Of a stretch of 17,802 nt of DNA, positions 9,443 to 17,218 are shown in pieces (the first letter of the stretch is position 1; each line of letters begins with the position of its first letter). The notes beneath the pieces are model-generated. The model was not told the origin of the DNA. It made no database searches and saw nothing but the letters and a program-made list of their open reading frames with translations. Position numbers and translations under genes: made by a program. The stretch is from Methanomassiliicoccales archaeon. Its GTDB lineage: Archaea; Thermoplasmatota; Thermoplasmata; Methanomassiliicoccales; UBA472. The stretch is taken from positions 1-17,802 of the forward strand of contig DUJZ01000114.1 of NCBI GenBank assembly GCA_013329565.1. The letters run 5' to 3'.

Positions 9443-9640
9443 CTACTTCTTGACCAGCACCTGGAATCGGGCATAGATGCGCGTGCCGTCAGGGAATTCC
9501 TCCATGGATACCTTCCAGTCCTCCAGCTCGGCGTTCATGGTGTCGAAGAACAGATCGATCTCGTCCACGATCTTCTCCACGTTCTCCGGCCTTCCGCCAA
9601 CCAGATGGAGCACCGAGGCCATCTTCTCTTTCTTTCCCAA
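9443..9640 (-). CDS. Small uncharacterised protein, paralogue of the 58-residue protein at 7750-7926
   Basis: The 65-residue product is read from TTG 9640, supported by GAGGTG at 9645-9650; the first ATG is at 9622 and would give 59 residues. It has a helix-rich first half (VEKIVDEIDLFFDTMNAELE) and ends DWKVSMEEFPDG..R..ARFQVLVKK. Aligned from the tryptophan, it shares WKxSxEE, Gly, Arg and a terminal Lys pair with the product at 7750-7926. Its stop directly abuts the start region of the 232-residue protein, so it is probably the first gene of a three-gene operon. Function unknown. Confidence 0.75.
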   Translation of the reverse strand: MGKKEKMASVLHLVGGRPENVEKIVDEIDLFFDTMNAELEDWKVSMEEFPDGTRIYARFQVLVKK

Positions 9641-9671
9641 AGAACACCTCGGGCATCTATTCCAGAACGGA

Positions 9672-9684
9672 TTAGATATCTTTT
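9672..9684 (-). promoter_or_regulatory. Possible TATA box of the minus-strand three-gene operon
   Basis: On the minus strand AAAAGATATCTAA lies about 32-44 bases before the TTG start at 9640. It sits in a 127-base divergent promoter region shared with the membrane protein gene. Confidence 0.4.
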
Positions 9685-9730
9685 TCCATGCTCTGCCTAT
9701 CGTTCCTAGCTCCGTAGATCGCAGGTGCGA

Positions 9731-9740
9731 ACGTTTTTAT
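9731..9740 (+). promoter_or_regulatory. Possible TATA box of the membrane protein gene
   Basis: ACGTTTTTAT lies 28-37 bases before the ATG at 9768, spacing consistent with a leaderless or very short leader transcript. Confidence 0.4.
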
Positions 9741-9767
9741 GATTGCCAGTATTCATGTCACGGGAGC

Positions 9768-10874
9768 ATGGAACAACCTTCGGTCCTTACCTTCGATGAC
9801 AGCGTACTCGCCTTCTCAGAGGAGGCACGTGCCGAGCTGGCCCGGCAACAGGACCTGCTGGAGCTGGTTAAGGAGGAGAGGTATAAACAGTGGCGTGGAA
9901 CTATAGTCCCTTTGCTGTTGATGCTCCTGACCGGCGTGCTCATCTTTCAGTACCCCAAGGCCCTCTGGAGCTGGTTCATCGCCAGCCTGGTGCTCTATTC
10001 CTGGAACTTTATCTTCTTATTGCTGCCGACCACCCGGAAGGGCGTCCAGAACAACGGTAATGTCGTGAAGCAGAAGAAGTCCAGGGAGCAGAGGAAACTC
10101 GCTTATCGGAGATTGCTGAAGAAGCCGAAACTGACCGTCGAGATAGTCATCACCCTGTTCCTGGGAAGGATGGTGCCCCTGACCATCGGGTTCACCCTGA
10201 TACTGGGATTGGGAATGATCGTGCTGGTGGGCTTCGTGCTCACCGATTACACGGCGGTGGCCGGCCTGGCCAGGCTGCTCATGGTCCAGGTGGTTCTGAT
10301 CTTCATCTTCTACACCCTGGTGAACTTCCTGGAGCCGCAGACCCAGGGAGTGTCCGAGATAGCCCGCTCCTGGAAGAAGCGCATGGGCGCGGCCAAGCTC
10401 AAGGGGAGAACCGCCTCGTTCATCGTCAAGTCGGCGGCGGTGGCTGTGCTCGTAACCGTGGCCATCATCTTCATCGGGGCCCTGGTCATTCCGGGGTATA
10501 CCTTCCTGACCCTGCTGACCTCGCTGAAGGACTACGGCATCTGGGACGTCCTGCTGTTCCTCGGCATATTCCTGGAGCAGTTCTGGATCATGCGGAGCTT
10601 CCAGAGCGTGATGAGCACGCGAATGGCTCACCAGATGCTCAACTCCCGGATCGACAATCTGCAGGATCTCGTGGAACGGGCCAACCGGATCACCAGCACG
10701 ACGGACGAGGACCTGGCCCGCTGCGACGCGCTGCAGGCGTTGACCAGGGAGTTCTATTCGCTCATGCTCTACGACGTCTACCGCATCGACCTCTTCGGAA
10801 GATCCCCGGTCTACCTGGTCGGACCGCGCAAGAAGTACGTGTTCGATGAGAAGGTCCTGTGCCACGTCCCCTGA
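9768..10874 (+). CDS. Uncharacterised six-helix integral membrane protein
   Basis: The product is 368 residues from ATG 9768; the frame is open further upstream to 9477, but that stretch is antisense to the small gene and lies before the probable promoter. The N-terminus (1-43) is a charged acidic helix without a signal peptide. Probable membrane helices are about 44-61, 66-87, 136-159, 167-188, 218-249 (long, possibly one helix plus a re-entrant part) and 258-275. A basic loop (about 89-121, rich in Lys and Arg) between helices 2 and 3 is probably cytoplasmic. The last 90 residues form a soluble tail with a coiled-coil-like stretch (LQDLVERANR). I recognise no transporter or enzyme motif. 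Divergent from the kinase operon and upstream of a hydrolase gene. Confidence 0.75.
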   Translation: MEQPSVLTFDDSVLAFSEEARAELARQQDLLELVKEERYKQWRGTIVPLLLMLLTGVLIFQYPKALWSWFIASLVLYSWNFIFLLLPTTRKGVQNNGNVVKQKKSREQRKLAYRRLLKKPKLTVEIVITLFLGRMVPLTIGFTLILGLGMIVLVGFVLTDYTAVAGLARLLMVQVVLIFIFYTLVNFLEPQTQGVSEIARSWKKRMGAAKLKGRTASFIVKSAAVAVLVTVAIIFIGALVIPGYTFLTLLTSLKDYGIWDVLLFLGIFLEQFWIMRSFQSVMSTRMAHQMLNSRIDNLQDLVERANRITSTTDEDLARCDALQALTREFYSLMLYDVYRIDLFGRSPVYLVGPRKKYVFDEKVLCHVP

Positions 10875-10885
10875 GGCCGTCCGGA

Positions 10886-10892
10886 GATAAAT
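10886..10892 (+). promoter_or_regulatory. Possible TATA box of the alpha/beta hydrolase gene
   Basis: GATAAAT lies about 33 bases before the ATG at 10925, and no Shine-Dalgarno is evident, so a leaderless transcript is plausible. Confidence 0.35.
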
Positions 10893-10924
10893 CCCAAATA
10901 GCACAAGCCTAATCCCGCCGTCCG

Positions 10925-11716
10925 ATGCCTAAGGTCGAGATCGGGGATGCGCGCATCAATTACGAGACGCACGGGGAGGGGGAACCGCTGGTCCTCATCA
11001 CCGGCCTGGGAGGGGAGATCGCCTTCTGGAAGAAGTACCTGCCCCATCTCTCCAGATCGCATCAGGTGGTCGTCCTGGACAACCGGGGAGCGGGGGAGAC
11101 CGATTATCCGCCTACCCTGTTCACCATGAGCACCATGGCCAATGACGTGGCGGGACTGATGGAGCATTTGGGTCACGACCGCTATCACGTCCTGGGATGG
11201 TCCTTGGGCGGGAACGTGGCCCAGCGGGTAGCCATCGACCATTCGGACAAGGTTGGAGCGCTGGTCTTGATGTCCACCTATACCCGAAGGCCGGAGCGCT
11301 CTTCCTTCGCCATAGACACCATGATCCGCACGGTGGACGAGGGGGCGACGTTCGACTCGCTCATGGAGCTCATGCAATCCTGGTGCCTGCCCGAGGATTA
11401 CTTCAAGAAGCTGGCTTTGGCCAAGCCTGCGCAGCGAAGGTGCAACGGTAACGGCAAGAGGGCCGCCGAGGGATTCAAGGCACAGAAGCTGGCCTTGGAT
11501 CTTTTTGACAGCCACGGCCTACTGGAAAAGGTAAGCGCCCCCACCCTCATAATTCACGGGGACGAGGACATAATGGTCTCCCCGCACTTCGCCCGGGAAC
11601 TGGCGGACCACATCGCTGGCTCGCAGGTGGAGTGGGTCTCAGGCGCCGGACACATCATTCCGGCGGACAAGTGCTGTTCATCCATACTCAGGTGGCTGAA
11701 GGCTCATCCGCTCTGA
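10925..11716 (+). CDS. Alpha/beta-fold hydrolase
   Basis: This 263-residue protein has the standard alpha/beta hydrolase plan: an oxyanion segment ITGLGG (25-30), DNRGAGETD (52-60), the nucleophile elbow GWSLGG with Ser93 (91-96), the acid in HGDEDIMV (probably Asp215) and the base His243 in GAGHII. A short cap region (about 120-195) contains CNGNGKRAAEG. No signal peptide is present, so it is cytoplasmic. The family includes carboxylesterases, lipases, lactonases and acyl transferases; the sequence does not fix the substrate. Its end overlaps the end of taw1 on the other strand by 13 bases. A promoter-like TATA lies close upstream, so it is probably transcribed alone. Confidence 0.9.
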   Translation: MPKVEIGDARINYETHGEGEPLVLITGLGGEIAFWKKYLPHLSRSHQVVVLDNRGAGETDYPPTLFTMSTMANDVAGLMEHLGHDRYHVLGWSLGGNVAQRVAIDHSDKVGALVLMSTYTRRPERSSFAIDTMIRTVDEGATFDSLMELMQSWCLPEDYFKKLALAKPAQRRCNGNGKRAAEGFKAQKLALDLFDSHGLLEKVSAPTLIIHGDEDIMVSPHFARELADHIAGSQVEWVSGAGHIIPADKCCSSILRWLKAHPL

Positions 11717-12645
11717 TCCAGGCCGGGTATCTTCGTCTCGGTGCCGCTTTCACCGAAGACGGCGACCCGACTATCGGACTTCTCACGCAGCATGCACAGA
11801 CCCAGCTCGTCCGCCACCCGCCGTCCGAACTCCAGTACCTCGGCGTGCGAGGGCATGTTGTCCATGGACATCCTCCGGCGGGAATCGCCGACGAAGACGA
11901 AGCCCTTGGGCTCCACGAAGGTCGGGTCGGCCTTGCGGTCGAGCGCGGCGTACTCCTTCTCCCAGCCCAGGTTCCAGTCCTTGACCAGAGTATGCCTGAT
12001 GACCGTCCTGGTGTTCAGGGAAGGCAACAGTTCAAGCGTCTCCATCAGCCGCTCCCATCCATCGTCCACCCGGGGCACGCAGAGCTTCCTGTAGATGTCC
12101 TTGTTCGGCGCGGCCACCGTCACGTAGAGCTGGGTCGGCAGTTCGGAAAGCCCCTCCAGCACCTTCGGGAAGGTTCCGTTGGTGACCAGGAAGGTGGTCA
12201 TTCCCCGCCGGTGGCACAGCTCGATGAGATCCCCCAGGTACGGATAGATGGTCGGCTCTCCCGCCAAGGATATCGCCACCTGGCGCGGATCCCGGGCCTC
12301 CTCCCACATGGCCGGCGAACATCTGGGATCCCCCTTGAAGCCGGTCACCAGCTGCCTCTGGCCCTCCACGCAGGTGTCCAGCACCGTCTCCGGGTCCTGC
12401 CATTTGGTCACCGTGGATTCAAAACCGCGCACCCGCCAGCAGAACAGGCAGTTGTGCGTGCAGTCGTTCACCACCGGGGTCATCTGCAAGCAGCGGTGCG
12501 AGCGGATGCCGTAGAAGTCCTGCTTGTAGCACGTTCGCCCCTTCAGAAGGCTCTGCTTCATCCAGTGGCAGAGCTTTACGCCTGCGTGGTCCCCGCACAG
12601 CCGGTACTGCTGCTTCTGCAATATCTTCCGCAGGTCGTCCTTCAT
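11704..12645 (-). CDS. taw1: tRNA 4-demethylwyosine synthase (TYW1/Taw1)
   Basis: This 313-residue radical SAM enzyme makes 4-demethylwyosine from N1-methylguanosine at position 37 of tRNA-Phe, using pyruvate. The radical SAM cluster ligands are Cys62, Cys66 and Cys69 in CTHNCLFC. The second cluster ligands are Cys26, Cys39 and Cys52, and Lys41 (CYK) is the residue that binds pyruvate in the Methanocaldococcus enzyme; these numbers coincide with those I recall for that protein. It has the archaeal form without the flavodoxin domain of eukaryotic TYW1. The GE motif SLAGEPTIYP follows at 126-135. ATG 12645 is preceded by AGGTGG that overlaps the rfcL stop, so it is probably coupled to rfcL. Confidence 0.95.
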   Translation of the reverse strand: MKDDLRKILQKQQYRLCGDHAGVKLCHWMKQSLLKGRTCYKQDFYGIRSHRCLQMTPVVNDCTHNCLFCWRVRGFESTVTKWQDPETVLDTCVEGQRQLVTGFKGDPRCSPAMWEEARDPRQVAISLAGEPTIYPYLGDLIELCHRRGMTTFLVTNGTFPKVLEGLSELPTQLYVTVAAPNKDIYRKLCVPRVDDGWERLMETLELLPSLNTRTVIRHTLVKDWNLGWEKEYAALDRKADPTFVEPKGFVFVGDSRRRMSMDNMPSHAEVLEFGRRVADELGLCMLREKSDSRVAVFGESGTETKIPGLDQSG

Positions 12646-12652
12646 GTTCCAC

Positions 12653-14074
12653 CTAATACTCTAGCAGGGAGGCCTGCTTGCCCTTCGGCTCCGGCTTCCT
12701 CTCCGGCCTCTCCTCCTTCTCCTCGACCATATCGACGACAGGCTTGGAAGGCCGCTCCCGGGACGCCTTGATCCTTTCCGATTCCAGCATCAGCTTCTTC
12801 ACCTCCGAGGAATCGACCTTCTTGTCCAGGATGAAGGCCACCTCCTCGGTGCTTAGGTGAAGCGTACCGATCATTGACAATCGGAACTCCGGGTCGCCCT
12901 TGAACATCTGGACCATATAGGGAAGCATGTCCTGCGCCGACCGGCGTGTCGAGGTGTGCGTATGTTCGGATATCTTGCTGGCTATTCCCGACTTCATGGA
13001 GCGGAACGCTTTGCTGCGGGACATCTTCATGATGTAGCTGGGGAAACGATACTGCACCCAGCCTCGGTTCGGTCGGGACTTGGCGGAGCACACGCCGAGC
13101 ACGTTATGATCGTTTGCGTAGGACCAGAAACCGTAGTACTGGCGCCTGGTCACCCGGGACAGGAATGTGCTGGACCGCGCCAGGTGCGTGAAGGCCCGGT
13201 GCAGGTCCTCGGGGTCCTTGTACTCCATGGGAACGTTCTCGTCCAGCCACATCATGATGTGGTCCGGCGTCTCGTCGACGTCCATGGCCGTCCGTCGCGC
13301 CCGTCGGGCATCCGATTCGTGCAGGATGTCGCGCATCAGGTCGTACATGCTCCTTACGGACATCCTGCTCTCCAGCACGAAGGCGTCGTCCTCGCCCATG
13401 TTGGCATTGCCTTCGCCGACCGCCTGCAGATCGCGTACGGCCGCCCTCATGTCCCCGTTGGAGTTCTCGATTATGGTCTCGAACACCCTGTGCGGAACCT
13501 CCAGCCCCTGGTCGATGGCGATCCTGCGAAGCACGTTGCGCATGGTCGCCGCCTGGACCCTGGATACCTTGAGCTGCAGGGTGTTGTTCTTGATGGCCGA
13601 GCTCTTCCGGCTCAGCTCGTAGAAATCGTTAACGATGAGAATGACCGGCTGCCGGGTGTTCGCCACCAGCTCAGCGATCGCCGGTATGCCGCCGGAATCC
13701 TCGCGTCCGAAGATGTTGTCCGCCTCGTCCAAGATGATCAGCTTAAGGTCGCCGTCCTTGCTGGAGAGGAACTCGCCTTCGTCGGTGAAGGTCTCGGAGC
13801 GGGAGCCGCGTATGGCCACCCTCTTGATGGCGTCGGCGTTCCTCTGGTCGGAGGCGTTCATCTCCACCACCCCCCATTTGAAGTCCCTGGCCAAGGCCAG
13901 AGCGGCGCTGGTCTTGCCCACGCCTGGTGGCCCCATGAGGACGACCGCCTTGAACTCCGGGTGCCCTTCCTCCCAGGAGACGGCCCACTGGTGGAGGTCC
14001 TTGATGACCTTGGGGTTGCCCACCACTTCGGAAAGCCCCTGGGGGCGGTAGATCTCGGTCCAATCGTCAGCCAT
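12653..14074 (-). CDS. rfcL: Replication factor C large subunit
   Basis: The 473-residue product is the large subunit of the archaeal clamp loader, which opens the PCNA ring and loads it on primed DNA at ATP cost. The Walker A motif GPPGVGKT is at 48-55, Walker B LIILDEAD at 112-119, and a sensor 1-like ILIVND at 145-150. The C-terminal collar domain (about 230-400) follows, then a charged linker rich in Glu, Lys and Pro. It ends QASLLEY (467-473), which fits a PCNA-binding box (Q-x-x-L-x-x-aromatic) placed at the very end. A GTG at 14077 is directly adjacent and would add one residue; I chose the ATG at 14074. It is followed by taw1 on the same strand. Confidence 0.95.
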   Translation of the reverse strand: MADDWTEIYRPQGLSEVVGNPKVIKDLHQWAVSWEEGHPEFKAVVLMGPPGVGKTSAALALARDFKWGVVEMNASDQRNADAIKRVAIRGSRSETFTDEGEFLSSKDGDLKLIILDEADNIFGREDSGGIPAIAELVANTRQPVILIVNDFYELSRKSSAIKNNTLQLKVSRVQAATMRNVLRRIAIDQGLEVPHRVFETIIENSNGDMRAAVRDLQAVGEGNANMGEDDAFVLESRMSVRSMYDLMRDILHESDARRARRTAMDVDETPDHIMMWLDENVPMEYKDPEDLHRAFTHLARSSTFLSRVTRRQYYGFWSYANDHNVLGVCSAKSRPNRGWVQYRFPSYIMKMSRSKAFRSMKSGIASKISEHTHTSTRRSAQDMLPYMVQMFKGDPEFRLSMIGTLHLSTEEVAFILDKKVDSSEVKKLMLESERIKASRERPSKPVVDMVEEKEERPERKPEPKGKQASLLEY

Positions 14075-14098
14075 CACCCTTCACAATGACCGCCTCGG

Positions 14099-14108
14099 TA
14101 ATAAAACT
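14099..14108 (-). promoter_or_regulatory. TATA box of rfcL
   Basis: On the minus strand AGTTTTATTA lies 25-34 bases before the ATG at 14074. The short distance suggests a nearly leaderless message. Confidence 0.5.
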
Positions 14109-14111
14109 GAG

Positions 14112-14155
14112 GTAGGGAAAAATGAAAATGGGGAAAGGGGAGGGTTGGGACCCTC
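14112..14155 (-). terminator. Hairpin plus U-rich tract after the surface protein gene
   Basis: On the minus strand, five bases after the stop codon, GAGGGT and ACCCTC (14150-14155 and 14140-14145) form a six-base-pair stem with a four-base loop. Tracts of T follow (TTT, TTTT, TTTTT between 14135 and 14117). This separates the gene from rfcL. Confidence 0.5.
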
Positions 14156-14159
14156 GTTC

Positions 14160-16889
14160 TCAGATCTTGCCGCCCTTCCTCAGGAAGACGAACGCTCCTA
14201 TCCCGACCGCAGCCAGCACGACTATGACGATCACGATTATGAGCATCATGTCCAGGCCTTCGTCGGGAGTGGCGTGGACGGGTGCGCTCTCCGGGCCCTC
14301 ACCAGCTGGGTTCACCGCGGTCACGAAATAGGAGTACTCCTTCCCGTTCTCCAGGCCAGTGTCCTTGTAGTACGTCACGTCCCCGTTGACGGAGCCGATC
14401 AGCTGGTACACACCGGTCTCGTTCTTGCGGTAGATGTTGTACTTCTCGATGGCCGCGCCTCCGTTGTCGGGGGCGTCCCAGTCCAGAACAACGGCCCCGT
14501 CCTCGCCATCGGCGTCCACGACGGGCGCGCCAGGCAGGGTACAGGGAGTGGCGATGATCTGGTTGGAGAACACGCTGTATCCTTCGGAGTTTCCGGCCTT
14601 CAGCTTGTACACCCAGGTGACCCCGTTCTCCAGGCCGCTGTCCACGTATGTGGTCGTGGCTCCGTCGACCTCAGCGTAAAGGGTCAGGTTGTCGGCGGCG
14701 CTTCCCCGGTAGATCATGAAGCTGGTTATCGGCGCACCGCCGTTGTTGACCGGCTGGTCCCAGTGCAGGGTTATCGCCCCTGAGTCGATGTCCGCGGTCA
14801 GGTTCAGAGGCGCAGAGGGGAAGGTGACCGAGGTGGTGTACCTAAGGTCTTCGCTCACTGGGTCGAAGTAGCTGATGTGAACGCGGCCAAACGAATCGAT
14901 GGCCATGGACATCTCGTTCCCACAGCCTTCGAGGTCCACCTTCTGGTACATCCAGATGCCGTTCCTGCGCTCCGCGTACTTCAGAATGCTCTGGGTCGAA
15001 TCGACATAAGCTATACGCTCGTTGCCGTTGCTGTCGACCGAAATGGCATTTCCGATCCCTCCGGCGTTGCCGGATTCGATTATTTCTGAGGTGTTCCACG
15101 TGCCGTTCGCATTGTTCACGTATTTCAGCAGCGAGGAGAACGTGTTATAGTAGGAAACGTAGATCACGTCGTTCTCATCGATGAACATCGAGAGCCCTTC
15201 ACCCAGCTGGTCGGTGGACTCCACGGACTCCTTGAACCACCCGGAAGCGGTCTGGTTGGCATGTATGAGCTCGCCGCTGCGGTAGTAAACGGCGTGCACC
15301 GTCCCGTTGGAATCGATGCCAGTGGCGATCTTGCTCTCCACATTCCCGGAGTTGTCCACTATGTTGACCACCCAGTCGCCGCCGGCGTTGCCGGTGTACT
15401 TCAGGTTCTTAGAGGTCGAACTGAGGTATACTATATGGACAGTGTCGTTCACGTCCACGGTCAGGGAGCTGTGCAATCCAACGTCTCCCCCGGTGTCCCG
15501 GGAATCGGTGGACCAGCTACCTCCAGTATTGGTGGCGTAACGGAGGTCCTGATTCACATCGTCGTAGTAACTGATATGCACGAAGCCCTCGGAATCGATG
15601 GCGATGGACGGATACATTCCGACCTTGGCCGATGAGTTGTCTACGACCGTGGTGTTCCATCCCTCGACGTTGTTGGCGTAGTTCAGCGAGCCGTTGGTGT
15701 CGTCGTAGTACGCGATGTGTACGAACCCGTCAGCGTCTACTGCGATGGAGCTCTGCTCACCCACGTCACCCTGACCGTCAACCACGGAAGAGACCCACTT
15801 GGCCTCAGAGTTGGTTATGTAGGACAGAGGGGTCTTGGCCATCACTAGATCGATGTAGAAGATGTGCTGCTTGTTGTTGTCGTCCGACACCATCGCGCTG
15901 CACAATCCCCCGCTGTCATCCAGCCTGGTGAGGGCCCAGGAAGAGCCGTCGTATACGGCGTAGCACAGGTCCTGGTTGAGGAAGTCGTAGTAGCTGACAT
16001 GCATTCGACCGATGGAATCACCGTAGGCGGCGGTCCACGATCCCACGAAGGTGGTGTCGTCTACAACGACCGGGCTCCAGAGTCCGCTTGAGGACCTGGT
16101 GGCGACCTTGAGGTCGTGCGAGTTGGTATCGAAGTAGCTGATAAAGACCGTTCCATCACTTACGGAAATGTCCAGCTCCTTGGCGAAGGCAGAGGAAACG
16201 TCCACCTCCTCCATTGACCAGGTATCGTTGTTCTTGACCGCGCAGTACATTTTGTTGTCGGAGATAAAGGCGGCGTAGAGCTTTCCATCAACTGTGGTTA
16301 GAGCGCTGCCAAGACCAACATCTTCGGCCGCGACCTCTAGCTCCCAGGTGGTCCCGGTGCTCACAGCGTGCTTCAGCGTGTTATTGGAATAGTCGAGATA
16401 GACTATGTGCACCTCATCGTTCACGCAGACCAGGGAATTGTATTCTCCCACCACGCCGGTGGTGTCCACTACACTAACGGTCCAGGAGCCAAATCTCCCA
16501 TTGGCATACTTGAGATCTTGATTCGTATTGTCGAAGTAGCTTATGTGGACCTTTCCTGTGCTATCCACGGCTATTGAGTTGTACTTGCCAACGTTACCGG
16601 TACTGTCGACAATTTCGGTCTTCCAGAGCCCGTCCGCGTTGGTAGCGTACAGCAGGTACTGCTCATCATAGTCGTAATAGACCACATGAAGATACCCGTC
16701 TAGATCGATCGCGGCGCTTACGACATTGCTGACCTCGGATTCACTGTCGATTATACCCTTCATCCACGAGGTCTCGTCCAGTTCAGGCGGATCGACGGCT
16801 TCCGTCCCGCCGATGAACAAAAGACCCATGAACAATGGCACCAACAGTATCCAAGCTATTGCTGATGCTCTCAGTTTTTTTGTTTGCAT
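14160..16889 (-). CDS. Large anchored surface protein: beta-propeller-like repeats and two fibronectin type III domains
   Basis: The 909-residue product starts at ATG 16889 with GGAGGG at 16897-16902. A signal peptide spans about 1-31 (KK, hydrophobic core WILLVPLFMGLLFIGG, then TEA). Residues about 46-689 hold some 14 degenerate repeats of about 46 residues with the pattern VD..G.VG...SIAVDS.G.VHISYYD...QDLKYA......W. Two fibronectin type III domains follow (about 690-783 and 784-876), each with a WD-P-NNGG or WDAPDNGG start and an IYR strand. A membrane helix at about 881-903 precedes RKGGKI, an inside anchor. Many Asn-X-Ser/Thr sites suggest glycosylation. The repeats resemble seven-bladed propeller blades; the role is probably adhesion or cell envelope, but no enzyme motif is visible. 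Confidence 0.85.
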   Translation of the reverse strand: MQTKKLRASAIAWILLVPLFMGLLFIGGTEAVDPPELDETSWMKGIIDSESEVSNVVSAAIDLDGYLHVVYYDYDEQYLLYATNADGLWKTEIVDSTGNVGKYNSIAVDSTGKVHISYFDNTNQDLKYANGRFGSWTVSVVDTTGVVGEYNSLVCVNDEVHIVYLDYSNNTLKHAVSTGTTWELEVAAEDVGLGSALTTVDGKLYAAFISDNKMYCAVKNNDTWSMEEVDVSSAFAKELDISVSDGTVFISYFDTNSHDLKVATRSSSGLWSPVVVDDTTFVGSWTAAYGDSIGRMHVSYYDFLNQDLCYAVYDGSSWALTRLDDSGGLCSAMVSDDNNKQHIFYIDLVMAKTPLSYITNSEAKWVSSVVDGQGDVGEQSSIAVDADGFVHIAYYDDTNGSLNYANNVEGWNTTVVDNSSAKVGMYPSIAIDSEGFVHISYYDDVNQDLRYATNTGGSWSTDSRDTGGDVGLHSSLTVDVNDTVHIVYLSSTSKNLKYTGNAGGDWVVNIVDNSGNVESKIATGIDSNGTVHAVYYRSGELIHANQTASGWFKESVESTDQLGEGLSMFIDENDVIYVSYYNTFSSLLKYVNNANGTWNTSEIIESGNAGGIGNAISVDSNGNERIAYVDSTQSILKYAERRNGIWMYQKVDLEGCGNEMSMAIDSFGRVHISYFDPVSEDLRYTTSVTFPSAPLNLTADIDSGAITLHWDQPVNNGGAPITSFMIYRGSAADNLTLYAEVDGATTTYVDSGLENGVTWVYKLKAGNSEGYSVFSNQIIATPCTLPGAPVVDADGEDGAVVLDWDAPDNGGAAIEKYNIYRKNETGVYQLIGSVNGDVTYYKDTGLENGKEYSYFVTAVNPAGEGPESAPVHATPDEGLDMMLIIVIVIVVLAAVGIGAFVFLRKGGKI
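14253..14826 (-). repeat. Tandem fibronectin type III domains
   Basis: Two copies in the C-terminal third of the surface protein share the GLENG...Y loop (residues about 752-756 and 845-849) and NGG-A-I strands. They probably act as a stalk between the repeat domain and the membrane anchor. Confidence 0.75.
14820..16754 (-). repeat. About 14 tandem repeats of about 46 residues in the surface protein
   Basis: Each unit has a VD/ID-rich start, an inner strand with AVDS-G-VHISYYD, a DLKYA strand and a closing Trp. Counting from residue 46 to 689 I find 14 units, with copy 4 and copy 14 shorter. The number is compatible with two seven-bladed propellers. The repeats are diverged at DNA level, so the expansion is not recent. 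Confidence 0.7.
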
Positions 16890-16920
16890 CCCAAATCCCT
16901 CCGTTTATTAAGAAAGTTAG

Positions 16921-16930
16921 GAAATATATT
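16921..16930 (-). promoter_or_regulatory. Possible TATA box of the surface protein gene
   Basis: On the minus strand AATATATTTC lies 32-41 bases before the ATG at 16889, giving room for the GGAGGG ribosome binding site at 16897-16902 at the start of the message. Confidence 0.4.
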
Positions 16931-17016
16931 GACTTTAACATATTTGAATTGAATGATGAATAAAATAATATTATTTCTGATTACTATATTATTCATATGA
17001 CTTATTATTTATTTTG

Positions 17017-17061
17017 TTATGTAGTAACTATACCTATTATTATATTTTAGCTACTACATAA
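17017..17061. repeat. 14-base inverted repeat with 17-base spacer
   Basis: TTATGTAGTAACTA (17017-17030) and TAGCTACTACATAA (17048-17061) are complementary at 13 of 14 positions. It lies near the centre of the AT-rich island, away from both probable TATA boxes. Confidence 0.6.
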
Positions 17062-17210
17062 ACTTAATAAATAATTTCATCATAAGTAATTCTTGTTTTC
17101 CTCGATTATAAAAGTCTTTTGTGTTTTATTGAAAAACCTTTGAATTACTGAAAATTTTTTTTAAATATTAGTAAATAGAAAATAAAGACTTTATCGTGTT
17201 AATAGTATGG

Positions 17211-17218
17211 TTTTATAT
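17211..17218 (+). promoter_or_regulatory. TATA box of the fasciclin gene
   Basis: TTTTATAT lies 33-40 bases before the ATG at 17251. It overlaps the alternative TTG start at 17218, so that earlier start would lie inside the promoter and is unlikely. Confidence 0.5.

Noticed and set aside
9477-9767. 97-codon N-terminal extension of the membrane protein
   Set aside because: It lies antisense to a supported small gene and before a TATA-like box at 9731-9740; the ATG at 9768 is the sensible start.
10017-10904. Open frame of 295 codons on minus antisense to the membrane protein
   Set aside because: Composition is Gln/His/Glu-rich, the usual complement of hydrophobic codons; the + frame has coherent membrane helices.
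11632-12771. Open frame of 379 codons on + antisense to taw1
   Set aside because: Taw1 on the other strand has every expected cluster cysteine; this frame shows no recognisable motif and runs through two genes.
12956-14089. Open frame of 377 codons on + antisense to rfcL
   Set aside because: It mirrors a clearly conserved replication gene, has His/Val/Leu/Gly-rich composition typical of antisense frames in GC-rich DNA, and shows no domain.
14820-16754. Repeated units considered as a CRISPR array or DNA-level tandem repeat
   Set aside because: The repeats are protein-level units of about 138 bases with diverged DNA and no conserved direct repeat with unique spacers.
14160-16889. Surface protein considered as a sialidase
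   Set aside because: Propeller-like repeats are present, but no Asp-box series (S-x-D-x-G-x-x-W) or arginine triad of sialidases can be seen.
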